A DNA stretch of 64,000 bases from Mesorhizobium ventifaucium (GTDB lineage: Bacteria; Pseudomonadota; Alphaproteobacteria; Rhizobiales; Rhizobiaceae): positions 1-64,000 of the forward strand of contig NZ_CAKXZS010000030.1 in the NCBI RefSeq assembly GCF_935822925.1, given 5' to 3'. The notes beneath the pieces were generated by a model. That model was not told where the DNA came from, did no database searches, and saw only the letters and a list, made by a program, of their open reading frames with translations. This document shows, one piece after another, positions 28,432 through 36,567 of this stretch; within the stretch, counting starts at the first letter, position 1; each line of letters begins with the position of its first letter. Both the position numbers and the translations under genes were made by a program.

Positions 28432-29391
28432 ATGAGAAACCTCACGCTCAAGCAATTCAAGACCGTTCAGGCCATCGTCAGCCATGGAAAAATCGTGAGA
28501 GCAGCCAAGGTGTTAGGCTTGTCTCCTCCAGCGGTGACGATCCAGTTGCGGCAGGTCGAGGAGGAGTTCCAGTTGGCCTTGTTCGACCGGACATCGGACG
28601 GCATGCGTCCGACTGCCGCAGGCCTGGCCTTCGTCGAGACGGCGCAGGCGATCGAGGAGCGGCTTCGCCTGCTCGAAGACAAGATGGATGCGATCAAGGG
28701 CGTGCGCATCGGCAGCTTGCGGCTGGGCGTCGTTTCCACCGCCAAATATTTCGCGCCGCGGCTGATGGCCGGCTTCATGAAGGACCAACCCGACATCGAC
28801 ATGCGGCTCGCCATCGGCAACCGCGCCGAAACCATCAACAGTCTGAAGAACCACGACATCGACATCGCGCTGATGGGACGCCCGGCGAGGGAAGTCCCGG
28901 TGCGTGCCTCGGTCTTCGGCGATCACCCGCTGGTCATCATCGCGCCGCCCGACCACAAGCTGGCCTCGGCGCGCGAGATATCCAAGGAGCGGATCGCCGA
29001 AGAGCATTTCCTCATCCGCGAGCCCGGCTCCGGCACGCGCATCTCGCTGGAAATATTCTTGAGCGACGTGCCCGGCCGCATCGACGATCTCGGCGTCGAG
29101 ATGGGCTCGAACGAGACGATCAAGCAGGCGGTGATGGCCGGGCTCGGCATTGCCTTTATCTCTGCCCACACCATCGCCGCCGAAACCGAAGCCGGCCGGC
29201 TGGTCATCCTCGACGTCGTCGGCATGCCGATCCGCCGGCAATGGTTTTCGGTGATGCGCAGCGATCACGCGATCTCGCCGGCGATGGCGACGTTCCACGA
29301 TTTCCTGATGCGCAAGGGCGCGATGTACCTGCCGCTGTTCGGCAAGCTCTATCCGCACGAAGGACCCAACATTGGAGGTCACGCGAGCTAG
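28432..29391 (+). CDS. cbbR: LysR-type regulator CbbR
   Basis: CbbR, 319 residues, the LysR-type regulator of the Calvin operon, which senses metabolites such as RuBP or NADPH in studied species. The N-terminal winged helix-turn-helix is clear (LTLKQFKTVQAIVSHGKIVRAAKVLGLSPPAVTIQLRQ split over residues 3-40), followed by the effector domain starting KGVRIGSLRLGVVSTAKYFAP. Divergent from cbbF. No strong ribosome site precedes 28432, and the operator palindrome ends right before it, so the message may be short-leadered. Confidence 0.94.
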   Translation: MRNLTLKQFKTVQAIVSHGKIVRAAKVLGLSPPAVTIQLRQVEEEFQLALFDRTSDGMRPTAAGLAFVETAQAIEERLRLLEDKMDAIKGVRIGSLRLGVVSTAKYFAPRLMAGFMKDQPDIDMRLAIGNRAETINSLKNHDIDIALMGRPAREVPVRASVFGDHPLVIIAPPDHKLASAREISKERIAEEHFLIREPGSGTRISLEIFLSDVPGRIDDLGVEMGSNETIKQAVMAGLGIAFISAHTIAAETEAGRLVILDVVGMPIRRQWFSVMRSDHAISPAMATFHDFLMRKGAMYLPLFGKLYPHEGPNIGGHAS

Positions 29392-29533
29392 GCCGCGCGG
29401 CCCCAGGGCAAACGCTTCAGGAAAACGATGGCCGTTCGTCGCCTCTCAAAATAGAGAAGTTTGACCTTCTACATCGGCCCCACGGACGCGAGCTCTCAGC
29501 CAGCAGCACGCAGGCTGCCGTCTGCAAGGCGGA

Positions 29534-29893
29534 TCAGTGCATTGCCTCGGCGCGCAGGTGCACGTCGGTTTCGGACGACAATGTCACCTGCTCGCCGGAC
29601 CTTGAGAACGCGTAGAGCGGGCCGCGGTGGCCCGGCATCGAAAAGGCCACGGAGTCGCCGTCGGCGAGGCCCATGACGACGCGCTGCGGATCCCCGCCGA
29701 TCTTCGGCGCGAAGGTGGCGGTGACCTCAAGGAGGTCGCCGTCGCCCGGGTCGTAATAGACGACCATGTCGAGGTGTCCCTCGTGCAGGCTGCCGGCTTC
29801 GATCGGGCGTCCTATGGTGGCTTCCTCGGCAAACGCCGGGGCGGCAAGAAACAGCGCGGCCAAAACTGAGGCGCTCAGGGTTTTGCGGATCAT
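29534..29893 (-). CDS. Small exported protein, paralogue of 48917-49264
   Basis: A 119-residue exported protein. Signal peptide MIRKTLSASVLAALFLAAPAFA. The mature part (IEAGSLHEGHLDMVVYYDP, ATFAPKIGGDPQRVVMGLAD, GDSVAFSMPGH) resembles the protein at 48917-49264 (GGSIDLGGFQGVVYYTE, TLDEGQSLTISVPG): same length, VVYY motif and a likely all-beta domain. Family not recognised. A ribosome site GAGGAG precedes 29893, and a long operator-like palindrome (29907-29967) lies just upstream, similar to the one in front of the TetR gene, so TetR control is likely. Confidence 0.72.
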   Translation of the reverse strand: MIRKTLSASVLAALFLAAPAFAEEATIGRPIEAGSLHEGHLDMVVYYDPGDGDLLEVTATFAPKIGGDPQRVVMGLADGDSVAFSMPGHRGPLYAFSRSGEQVTLSSETDVHLRAEAMH

Positions 29894-29906
29894 CTCGTAT
29901 CTCCTC

Positions 29907-29967
29907 TTTTTTAGATTACCTTCGAACTCTATATATGCGAATTAGATTACGAATGCAATCTAAAAAA
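29907..29967. promoter_or_regulatory. TetR-type operator in front of the 29893 gene
   Basis: Half-sites TTTTTTAGATTACCTTCG (29907-29924) and CGAATGCAATCTAAAAAA (29950-29967) pair at 16 of 18 positions. The core TTAGATTGCRTTCG matches the half-site of the operator at 30781-30835. A third half-like site ATTAGATTACGAATG lies inside. It sits 14 bases before the start of the leftward gene and just before a degraded tetR copy, so it is probably a duplicate of the tetR operator. Confidence 0.72.
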
Positions 29968-29979
29968 TGAAAATTGATG

Positions 29980-30098
29980 ATGCGTGTGAGGCGCTGCAAT
30001 CGGGAGTGCGGCTTTGACGGCATCGGCCTTAAGCGGCGCAGAGGTCCAGGCGGGCGATGGAGAGCGCCTACCACCGATGGTCGGCCGCAGCCGCGGCG
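29980..30098 (+). pseudogene. Degraded partial copy of the tetR gene
   Basis: Three blocks match the tetR gene at 30849 in order with deletions between them: ATGCGTGTGAG at the start; CGGGAGTGCGGCTTTGACGG, then CATCGGCCT (gene: GCGCGGCTTTGACGGCATCG); and GGCGGGCGATGGAGAGCGCC followed by TGGTCGGCCGC. The frame is lost. The operator-like palindrome just upstream also matches, so operator plus gene start were duplicated together and this tetR copy then decayed. Confidence 0.75.
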
Positions 30099-30267
30099 TC
30101 ACCGTCGGGCAGGTTCTCCACGCGAGTTCAGCTGGTCGATTCTGATATTCGAGGCTCGGGAGGTGGCGAAATTTGCCGAGCGAGGCGACCGCCAGCCAAG
30201 CGATGAGGGTTCACGGGCTAGCGTACCCGCGGTTACGCAACGCTGGGAGCCGCCGACTGCGCCTCTG

Positions 30268-30726
30268 TTAGCCTGCAATTGGTTCGGCGACAGCTTCTTC
30301 GAGGCCAGTTGCCGCTTGGGTGGCAAGACCGCGGGCCGCAGCTTGTGAATCGTAGAATTCCTCAAGTGCATAGACCTTGCCCCATCGCAGGGTGAATACG
30401 TGGAGACCACTGTTGACGTAGGACGCGTCGCCGTTGAGCAGCGTTGCGGTGCCGTCCCACTGGGCAAATACGGTGGTATGCCACGGCCAGCCGTTCACCC
30501 AGATGTGGTTGACCGTGAGATGGAGATTGGGCAGGACGCGGCCGAGGCGCTCAAACCAGCGGCGCACGGCTTCTCTGTCGTGGCGCTCACCACCAAGCGC
30601 GTGGGTGCCGGAAACGCGGTGATGGACATGCGGCACGAGTGCTTTCACCGCCTCATCCCAGCGATGGTTGTTGACGTGGTCGAAGCTCTGCCGGATCGAT
30701 TTCTTGACGACATAACTGTATAGCAT
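30268..30726 (-). CDS. SnoaL/NTF2-like protein
   Basis: A 152-residue protein of the NTF2-like fold (SnoaL-like group), a cone-shaped fold used by small isomerases, cyclases and many unknown proteins. Features are a helical start (VVKKSIRQSFDHVNNHRWDEAVKALVPHV), HALGGERHDREAVRRWFERL and strands LHLTVNHIWVNGWPWHTTVFAQW and HVFTLRWGKVYALEEFYD. Start 30726 has GGAGAGG upstream; the frame to 30846 runs through the operator. Divergent from tetR and probably repressed by it. Substrate unknown. Confidence 0.82.
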   Translation of the reverse strand: MLYSYVVKKSIRQSFDHVNNHRWDEAVKALVPHVHHRVSGTHALGGERHDREAVRRWFERLGRVLPNLHLTVNHIWVNGWPWHTTVFAQWDGTATLLNGDASYVNSGLHVFTLRWGKVYALEEFYDSQAAARGLATQAATGLEEAVAEPIAG

Positions 30727-30780
30727 TTGACCTCTCCTCCAAACTTCGATGGCGTGATCCCTGGGCACCGTACGCAGCCA

Positions 30781-30835
30781 AATTAGATTGCGTTCGAATT
30801 CTATAGCTGCTATAGATGTCGAACGCAATCTAATT
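30781..30835. promoter_or_regulatory. 55-bp nested palindrome between SnoaL-like gene and tetR
   Basis: Outer arms AATTAGATTGCGTTCGA (30781-30797) and TCGAACGCAATCTAATT (30819-30835) are perfect 17-bp inverted repeats. Inside, TCTATAG-CTG-CTATAGA forms a second perfect inverted repeat. Only the two dinucleotides between the arms fail to pair. This is long for a TetR operator and could hold two repressor dimers or a promoter pair. It lies between the divergent SnoaL-like gene and tetR, 13 bases before tetR. Confidence 0.88.
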
Positions 30836-30848
30836 AAGGAGGTCAACG

Positions 30849-31427
30849 ATGCGTGTGAGTCGCGTTCAGGCGGCGGAAAACCGCGAAACCGTGATCAATG
30901 TGGCAAGCCGGCTTTTTCGGGAGCGCGGCTTTGACGGCATCGGCCTCAAAGACCTGATGGAGGCTGCCGGGCTGACCCAGGGCGCGTTCTACAAGCAGTT
31001 CGCCTCAAAGGACGATCTGGCGATGCAGGCGTCGAGGCGGGCGATGGAGAGCGCCACGCTGCGGTGGTCGGCCGCGACTGCGGCAAAATCCGAGGATCCG
31101 CTTGGCGCGGTGATCGCATTCTACCTCAGTATGGACCATCGCGGAGAAAAGATGGACGGCTGCCCGATTGTCGCGCTCGGTTCGGATGCCGCCAGGCAGG
31201 GCAGCGACGTGAAAGCGTCGTTCGAGGCCGGGATCAAGGAGCATCTCGAAATCCTCGGCCGTTTCATTGCCGAAGCCAATGGCGAGGAATCCGACAAAAA
31301 GGCCATGGCCATTCTCTCGACGATGGTCGGCGCGCTGACGCTATCGCGCGTGGTCAACGATCCGGACCTCGCCCAGGCATTTCTGGACGCGGCGACCGAA
31401 CAGGTTCGCGAAGCAGCCGGCGTTTGA
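30849..31427 (+). CDS. TetR-family repressor
   Basis: A TetR-family regulator, 192 residues. The N-terminal DNA-binding domain shows VINVASRLFRERGFDGIG then LMEAAGLTQGAFYKQFASKDDLA, the classic helix-turn-helix. The C-terminal domain is of the YxaF/LmrA-like type (GCPIVALGSDAAR) found in regulators of NTF2, ketosynthase or oxidoreductase neighbours. AAGGAGGTCAACG directly precedes the start. It probably represses itself and the SnoaL-like gene through the 55-bp palindrome, and the 29893 gene through the related site. Confidence 0.9.
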   Translation: MRVSRVQAAENRETVINVASRLFRERGFDGIGLKDLMEAAGLTQGAFYKQFASKDDLAMQASRRAMESATLRWSAATAAKSEDPLGAVIAFYLSMDHRGEKMDGCPIVALGSDAARQGSDVKASFEAGIKEHLEILGRFIAEANGEESDKKAMAILSTMVGALTLSRVVNDPDLAQAFLDAATEQVREAAGV

Positions 31428-31474
31428 ACGGCGTGCGCAGCGCCGGCGACGCAGCCAAATCGTTAGGAAAGCAG

Positions 31475-32778
31475 ATGCGACGGATTGTTGTTACAGGCAT
31501 GGGAGCGGTCACGCCCCTTGCTGCCGATGTTGACGCGTCGTGGTCGCGGCTCCTGGCCGGTCGCTCAGGCATCCGCAGGCTTCCGGACGATGTAGTGGGA
31601 GAGCTGCCAGCCAAGATCGGCGGGGTGGTTCCCTCGCTGGAAGACGATCCGGACGCTGGTTTCGATCCGAATAGCGTCCTGGCTGCGAAGGACCAGCGCA
31701 AGGTAGACCGGTTCATCATCTTCGGGCTCGCCGCTGCACAAGAGGCCCTCGCGCAAGCAGGATGGGCGCCCGTCTCGGAAGCGGATCGCCTGCGCACGGC
31801 CACGATCATCGCCTCCGGCATCGGCGGGTTCCCCGCCATAACCGAGGCGGTGCGCACGGTCGACCAGCGCGGCGTCCGCCGCCTGTCGCCGTTTACGGTA
31901 CCGTCCTTCCTGGTAAACCTCGCGGCGGGCCACATCTCGATCCGCCACGGCTTCAAGGGGCCGCTCGGCGCACCGGTGACGGCGTGCGCGGCCGGCATCC
32001 AGGCGATCGGCGATGCGGCTCGCCTCATCCGCGCCAACGAAGCCGATATCGCCGTGTGCGGCGGAACGGAAGCCTGCATGAACATCGTCAGTCTCGGTGG
32101 TTTTGCTGCCGCACGCTCTCTTTCAACCGGCTTCAACTGGGCGCCGGCTCAGGCGTCACGGCCTTTCGACGTGTCGCGGGACGGCTTCGTCATGGGCGAA
32201 GGAGCCGGCGTGCTGGTCATCGAGGAACTGAGCCACGCGCTGGCGCGCGGCGCGAAACCGCTCGCCGAACTCGTCGGCTCGGCACGACGGCGGATGCGCA
32301 TCACGTCACCTCCGGTCCCGAGGATGGCGACGGGGCGCGCCGAGCCATGCAGATCGCGATTGCCCAAGCCGGCATTTCGCCGCGTGAGGTTCGCCACCTC
32401 AATGCGCACGCGACCTCCACACCGGTCGGCGACCTCGGGGAAATCGCGGCGATCAAAACACTCTTCGGCGCAGATTCCACCATCGCCGTCAGCGCAACGA
32501 AATCGGCGACCGGGCACCTGCTCGGAGCCGCCGGCGGGCTTGGAGCCATTTTCGCAATCCTGGCGCTCAGGGATCAGGTGGCGCCGCCAACCCTCAATCT
32601 GGGCGCGCCGGATCCGGCCGGCGATGGCATCGACTTCGTCGCCAACCAGGCCCGCCCGATGGCAATGGACCACGCGATCGCCAACGGCTTCGGCTTTGGC
32701 GGCGTCAACGCCAGCGCGGTGTTCCGGCGCTGGATGGATGAACTCGCCGGTGCGAACGCCAAAGGCGTTCATAAATGA
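31475..32778 (+). pseudogene. Beta-ketoacyl-ACP synthase II (fabF-like), one-base frameshift
   Basis: A fabF-like condensing enzyme split by a frameshift. From 31475 the frame reads RRIVVTGMGAVTPL, then the active-site Cys in PVTACAAGIQAIG and MGEGAGVLVIEEL. Near 32280 (CTCGGCACG) one G appears to be missing: the protein then continues one frame over as TTADAHHVTSGPEDGDGARR, with both His motifs (HATSTPVGD and KSATGHLLGAAGG) and the NGFGFGGVNA end. Everything needed for activity is present if the frame is restored, so this is either a recent mutation or a sequencing error in a G run. Next to tetR and an SDR gene, in the same direction. Probably not the housekeeping copy. Confidence 0.82.
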
Positions 32779-32839
32779 CGCCTCCGGCTTTCGTGCTTCA
32801 TCCATGCCAATCCAAAATCAGTCCGACCTGAAGAAAGAA

Positions 32840-33664
32840 ATGATTTCCATGAACAAGACCAATCCTGGCGTCGCCCTGGTGACGGGGGCGTCCTCCGGCA
32901 TCGGGCGCGCGACGGCCATAGCTTTGCAAAGCGCCGGTTTTCGCGTGTTCGGCACCAGCCGTCGCGCAGCCGCCAAAAACTCTGACGGCCTGACCATGCT
33001 GGCCTGTGACGTGACCGATGACGCGTCGGTGGCGACACTGGTCGACGACGTGCTGGCCGAGACCGGGCGCATCGACCTGCTTGTCAACAATGCCGGGATG
33101 GGTCTGTTTGGTGGCGCGGAAGAGTCCTCAATGGTCCAGGCTCAGGCACTATTCGATGTGAACGTCTTCGGCGTGCTCCGCGTGACCAACGCGGTCCTGC
33201 CGATAATGCGCCGTCAAGGCAAGGGTAGAATCGTCAATTTGAGTTCGGTGCAGGGCTTTATTCCAGCTCCCTATTTCGCGCTTTATGCGTCGACCAAACA
33301 TGCCATCGAAGGCTATTCCGAATCGCTCGACCATGAACTGCGCCCGTTCGGGATTCGCGTTGCATTGGTCGAACCCGCCTATACCCGCACGTCCTTCGAA
33401 GATAATCTCGCCAGGGCGGATCAGTTGCTTGATATCTATGACGCTGCGCGCGCTGGCATGAACGCAGTCGTGCGGAAAGCAATGGAAAAAGGCGATTCGC
33501 CCGAATTGGTCGCCAAGACCGTTTTGGCGGCTGCGACCGATCCCGTTCCGAAGAGGCGCTATGCTGCGGGAAAAATGGCGCGCCAGGTCAGTCTCCTGCG
33601 CCGTTTCGTCCCCGCATCCGCATTCGACAAGAGCCTGCGTAAGCAGAACGGGCTGCCGGCCTGA
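32840..33664 (+). CDS. Short-chain dehydrogenase/reductase
   Basis: A classical SDR oxidoreductase, 274 residues. The NADP-binding motif TGASSGIG is at residues 15-22, NNAG in LLVNNAGMGLFGG, and the catalytic Tyr and Lys in YASTKHAIEGYSES. The C-terminal part is long and ends with KRRYAAGKMARQVSLLRRF, as in the group annotated oxidoreductase. Start 32840 (MISMNK) is chosen; 32804 is an alternative in the same frame. Frame continuity with the broken fabF upstream creates a spuriously long open frame. Substrate unknown; likely part of the TetR-linked cluster. Confidence 0.88.
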   Translation: MISMNKTNPGVALVTGASSGIGRATAIALQSAGFRVFGTSRRAAAKNSDGLTMLACDVTDDASVATLVDDVLAETGRIDLLVNNAGMGLFGGAEESSMVQAQALFDVNVFGVLRVTNAVLPIMRRQGKGRIVNLSSVQGFIPAPYFALYASTKHAIEGYSESLDHELRPFGIRVALVEPAYTRTSFEDNLARADQLLDIYDAARAGMNAVVRKAMEKGDSPELVAKTVLAAATDPVPKRRYAAGKMARQVSLLRRFVPASAFDKSLRKQNGLPA

Positions 33665-33925
33665 CGACATTGAAGACACCGTGCGAGATCGGAATCATCG
33701 ACGTCGGCGCCAAATTGGCGCGGCGCAAACCTGAAGCAATTGCTCTGGAGAACGCCCGGAGATCGTTTGCGTTAGATAAGCGATATGTTATGTTGCAGTG
33801 CGAAAGAACGGGGGCCACGTCCTTTCACGCGACGTAAGCAATCTATACGTGCGACCCCTGCAGACTGGTCGGTATCACTGAAACTCCCGGGCATGGGGTT
33901 CGGGATTCGATGGGGACAAGGGGTA

Positions 33926-34126
33926 ATGCTTTACACGCTGGTTATGATGGTCTGCCTGACGGATGTGCCGCAGACCTGTGAAGAACGCGAACAGATGGTG
34001 GACGGCCTGGCGATGCGCCCTGGGACCGCCTTCATGCAGGCGCAGCCGCTGGTCGCCCAGTGGATCGAGACACATCCCGGTTATTTCGTGCAGCGCTGGC
34101 GCGTGCTGCCCGGCCGGGGATCGTGA
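33926..34126 (+). CDS. Small Cys/Trp protein, member B of a local family
   Basis: A 66-residue protein starting MLYTLVMMVCLTDVPQTC. It is very close to the protein at 49313-49513 and more distantly related to 16939-17148. Shared pattern: Cys-Leu-Thr-x2-Pro-x2-Cys, then AQPLVAQWIETHPGYFVQRW and a Gly/Arg-rich end (LPGRGS). The frame extends upstream to 33785, but the paralogues start at this Met. It converges on the PQQ-linked ABC module with 23 bases between stops. Function unknown. Confidence 0.72.
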   Translation: MLYTLVMMVCLTDVPQTCEEREQMVDGLAMRPGTAFMQAQPLVAQWIETHPGYFVQRWRVLPGRGS

Positions 34127-34149
34127 GATCCGCCCCGAGGATCGAGGTT

Positions 34150-34779
34150 CTACTTCTTCGCGGCGAGCGTTTCCGAGACGGCCTTGGACAATTGATAAAG
34201 CCGCTGCTCGATGATCGTCGGCACTTCACAGACGTAAGTCAGTGATTGGACGCGTTCATTGAAAATTCGCGTTGCGAATTTCAGCTGCTCGGTTCGCCGT
34301 TCGACGTCGTCGGGATCCGCATCCGGCTTTGCCCGCAACGCATCGACGTCGGACGCTGCCTTGCGCAAGGCGGCGGCCATTTCGAGCTGCTTGCGGGCGT
34401 AACGGGAAATGCCTGAGATCACGTGCGAACGCTCGGCGTCCATGTGATCGAACATGCCTTGCACCAGCATCGCCATTTTCGGCGCAAGCTGCTCGGCCGG
34501 CAGCGAGGCGGCGAAATCCTTGATCTTCTTCTGGGCTTCGGCAATCGGCACCCGCCGGGCCGCCACCTCCTCGACCAGGGCGGAGACGGCAGGGTCCTTC
34601 GAAAAATCCTTCGCCGCTGGCGGAAGCTCCGGCCCGTTCCAGATCTGGCCGAGCGAGAGTTGCGGCACCTTGCGCTGTATGCAGGGCCAGTCCTGATCGG
34701 TATTCGCCGCCCTGGCGTTCACGCTCGGCGTCAACATGGCAACCACAGCCAGGCAGCGAACAAGGTTCATTCGTGCCAT
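34150..34779 (-). CDS. Exported helical protein of the PQQ-linked ABC module
   Basis: A 209-residue protein with a signal peptide (LVRCLAVVAMLTPSVNARA). The mature part begins DQDWPCIQRKVPQLSLGQIWNG and is largely helical, with a coiled-coil-like stretch (ARYARKQLEMAAALRKAASDVDALRA-type pattern near the middle) and a second Cys in TYVCEVPTIIEQRLYQL. Family not identified. It overlaps the permease stop by one base (TGATG) and has GGAGGAAATGG upstream, so it is the last gene of the module. Probably a periplasmic accessory factor. Confidence 0.75.
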   Translation of the reverse strand: MARMNLVRCLAVVAMLTPSVNARAANTDQDWPCIQRKVPQLSLGQIWNGPELPPAAKDFSKDPAVSALVEEVAARRVPIAEAQKKIKDFAASLPAEQLAPKMAMLVQGMFDHMDAERSHVISGISRYARKQLEMAAALRKAASDVDALRAKPDADPDDVERRTEQLKFATRIFNERVQSLTYVCEVPTIIEQRLYQLSKAVSETLAAKK

Positions 34780-35654
34780 CAGCCATTTCCTCCCGTGTCC
34801 TGTTTGCGGGTCACCAGGCCGCGCGAAGGGTCGTAGGCGATGATGGCGGCGGCAAGGAACAGAACAGTGCAGCCGGCAACGACGCCCAGCGACAGCCACT
34901 CAATCTGGCCGTAGAAGGCGAAGCGGATCAGTTCGACGGCATAGGTGAACGGATTGGCGAGGCAGATCTTGTGGAGCAGCGGGCTCGCCTCCTGGATGCG
35001 CCACAACGGATAGAGCGCCGGCGAGGCGAAATAGCCGGGAAAGATGATAAAGTTCATGATGCCGGCGAAATTTTCGAGCTGCTTGATCATCGACGACAAA
35101 AGCATGCCGAGCGCGCAAAGCATCATACCCGACAGGAACAACGCCGGCAGCACCATGAGATAGCCGATCGGCGGCGCCTTGACGCCCCAGAACCAGGCAA
35201 CGATCAGGAACGCATAGACCTGCGCGATCGATACGGAGACGCCGGCGAGCATCTTCGACACCAGCAGGAACCAGCGCGGGAAGGGGCTGACCAAAAGGGT
35301 GCGCATGTTGCCCATCTCGCGGTCATAAACCATCGACAGCGAAGACTGCATGCCTGAGAACAGCAGGATCATGCCGCACAGGCCCGGCGTGATGTAGACC
35401 TCGTAGAGCACGTAGGTCTTGTAGGGTGGGATGATCGACACGCCGAGCACCTGCCTGAATCCGGCGGCAAAAATGAACAGCCAGATGAGCGGCCGAACCA
35501 GTGAGGATATGAAGCGCTCGCGCTGGTGCAGGAAGCGCAGGCACTCCCGCAGGACGACGCCCTTGAGGCAAATGAGATAATGGCGCAGGCCGAATTTCTC
35601 GAACTTCACCGCGCTGATGCCGGCGACTTTTTCGGGCATTGCGGGAGCGCTCAT
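34779..35654 (-). CDS. ABC-2 type permease of the PQQ-linked module
   Basis: A 291-residue inner-membrane permease of the ABC-2 export type, close to the PedC-like alcohol-system permease. Six helices are apparent, including LIWLFIFAAGFRQVLGVSI, MVLPALFLSGMMLCALGMLL and GVVAGCTVLFLAAAIIAYD. The segment SLSMVYDREMGNMRTLLVSPFPRWFLLVSK is typical of ABC-2 permeases. It overlaps the ATPase gene by four bases. Exported molecule unknown; the module accompanies PQQ alcohol dehydrogenases. Confidence 0.9.
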   Translation of the reverse strand: MSAPAMPEKVAGISAVKFEKFGLRHYLICLKGVVLRECLRFLHQRERFISSLVRPLIWLFIFAAGFRQVLGVSIIPPYKTYVLYEVYITPGLCGMILLFSGMQSSLSMVYDREMGNMRTLLVSPFPRWFLLVSKMLAGVSVSIAQVYAFLIVAWFWGVKAPPIGYLMVLPALFLSGMMLCALGMLLSSMIKQLENFAGIMNFIIFPGYFASPALYPLWRIQEASPLLHKICLANPFTYAVELIRFAFYGQIEWLSLGVVAGCTVLFLAAAIIAYDPSRGLVTRKQDTGGNG

Positions 35655-36439
35655 GGTGATAGCTCCGCGATGCCGGCCGCCTCGATGCGGCTCAACCTCG
35701 AAAAGGCGTCGCGGATCGAGGTGGCGCCGCTCGTCCTGATGACATCGGCCACCTTGCCCTTGGCGACCAATTCGCCCTGCCGCAGCACGACCACATGGTC
35801 GCCGTCTTCAACCTCGTCGATCAGATGCGTCGCCCACAGCACGCCGATGCCCTCGGTTTCGACAAGCTTCCGGATGGTGGCGAGAATGCCGGCGCGCGAC
35901 TGGATGTCGAGACCGACCGTCGCCTCGTCGAGCAGCAGCAGGGAAGGGCGGTGGAGCAGCGCCCTGGCGATCTCGATGCGCCGCATCTGGCCGCCGGAAA
36001 GACTGCGCGCCTTGTCATGCTGCCGGCCCGGCATGTCGACGATATCGAGCAGCGCGGCAATGCGCTGCCTGGCCTCGCCTGCGCCGATGCCATGCAACGA
36101 TGCGTGGTAGGAGAGGTTCTGGTGGACGCTGAGATCGAGGTCGAGCGTGCGCGCCTGGAACACGATGCCGACACGCCTGAGCGCCTCGCCCGAGGCGCGG
36201 CTGACGTCATGGCCGAAAATGCGGATCGATCCGCGGCGGGTGTCGTAAAGGTGGCTGATCAGCGAGAACAGCGTCGTCTTGCCGGCGCCGTTGAGGCCGA
36301 GAAGAACCGTGAACGTCGCCGGCGCGATCGAGAAAGAGACGTCGTTGAGCGCCCGCTTCGAACCATAGGAATGGCTGACGCCGGCGACATCGAGCGCCGC
36401 CGACTGATCTCCTGGTCCGCTTGTCCTCACATGCTGCAC
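35651..36439 (-). CDS. ABC ATPase of the PQQ-linked module
   Basis: A 262-residue ATP-binding protein of the type named ABC transporter, PQQ-dependent alcohol dehydrogenase system. Walker A is GLNGAGKTTLFSLI, signature LSGGQMRRIEIARALL, Walker B LLLLDEATVGLDIQSR, switch His in WATHLIDEVEDGD. It overlaps the permease by four bases, giving an export pair. Upstream lies a 115-base gap with two TCTAGCGCA repeats and then the cupredoxin-like gene. Confidence 0.92.
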   Translation of the reverse strand: MQHVRTSGPGDQSAALDVAGVSHSYGSKRALNDVSFSIAPATFTVLLGLNGAGKTTLFSLISHLYDTRRGSIRIFGHDVSRASGEALRRVGIVFQARTLDLDLSVHQNLSYHASLHGIGAGEARQRIAALLDIVDMPGRQHDKARSLSGGQMRRIEIARALLHRPSLLLLDEATVGLDIQSRAGILATIRKLVETEGIGVLWATHLIDEVEDGDHVVVLRQGELVAKGKVADVIRTSGATSIRDAFSRLSRIEAAGIAELSP

Positions 36440-36535
36440 GCCGGCTGGCTCCTTGTCGTCGACGATAGTCTAGCGCACCTGGCGCACCAGGAGTCTAGCG
36501 CATCGGGCCCGATCGCGATGGTCCTGGATCCGGCG

Positions 36536-36567
36536 ATCCTACTTGATCGTAATCCTACTTGATCGTA
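36536..36567. repeat. 16-bp tandem duplication at the end of a gene
   Basis: ATCCTACTTGATCGTA occurs twice in a row (36536-36551 and 36552-36567). It covers the stop codon and last codons of the leftward cupredoxin-like gene, so the extra copy lies just past the stop and leaves the protein unchanged. Confidence 0.85.

Noticed and set aside
31064-33664. An 866-codon open frame on the plus strand
   Set aside because: It is a chance fusion: it starts inside tetR in the wrong frame, picks up the fabF-like frame, passes through its frameshift and continues into the SDR gene. The true genes are separate.
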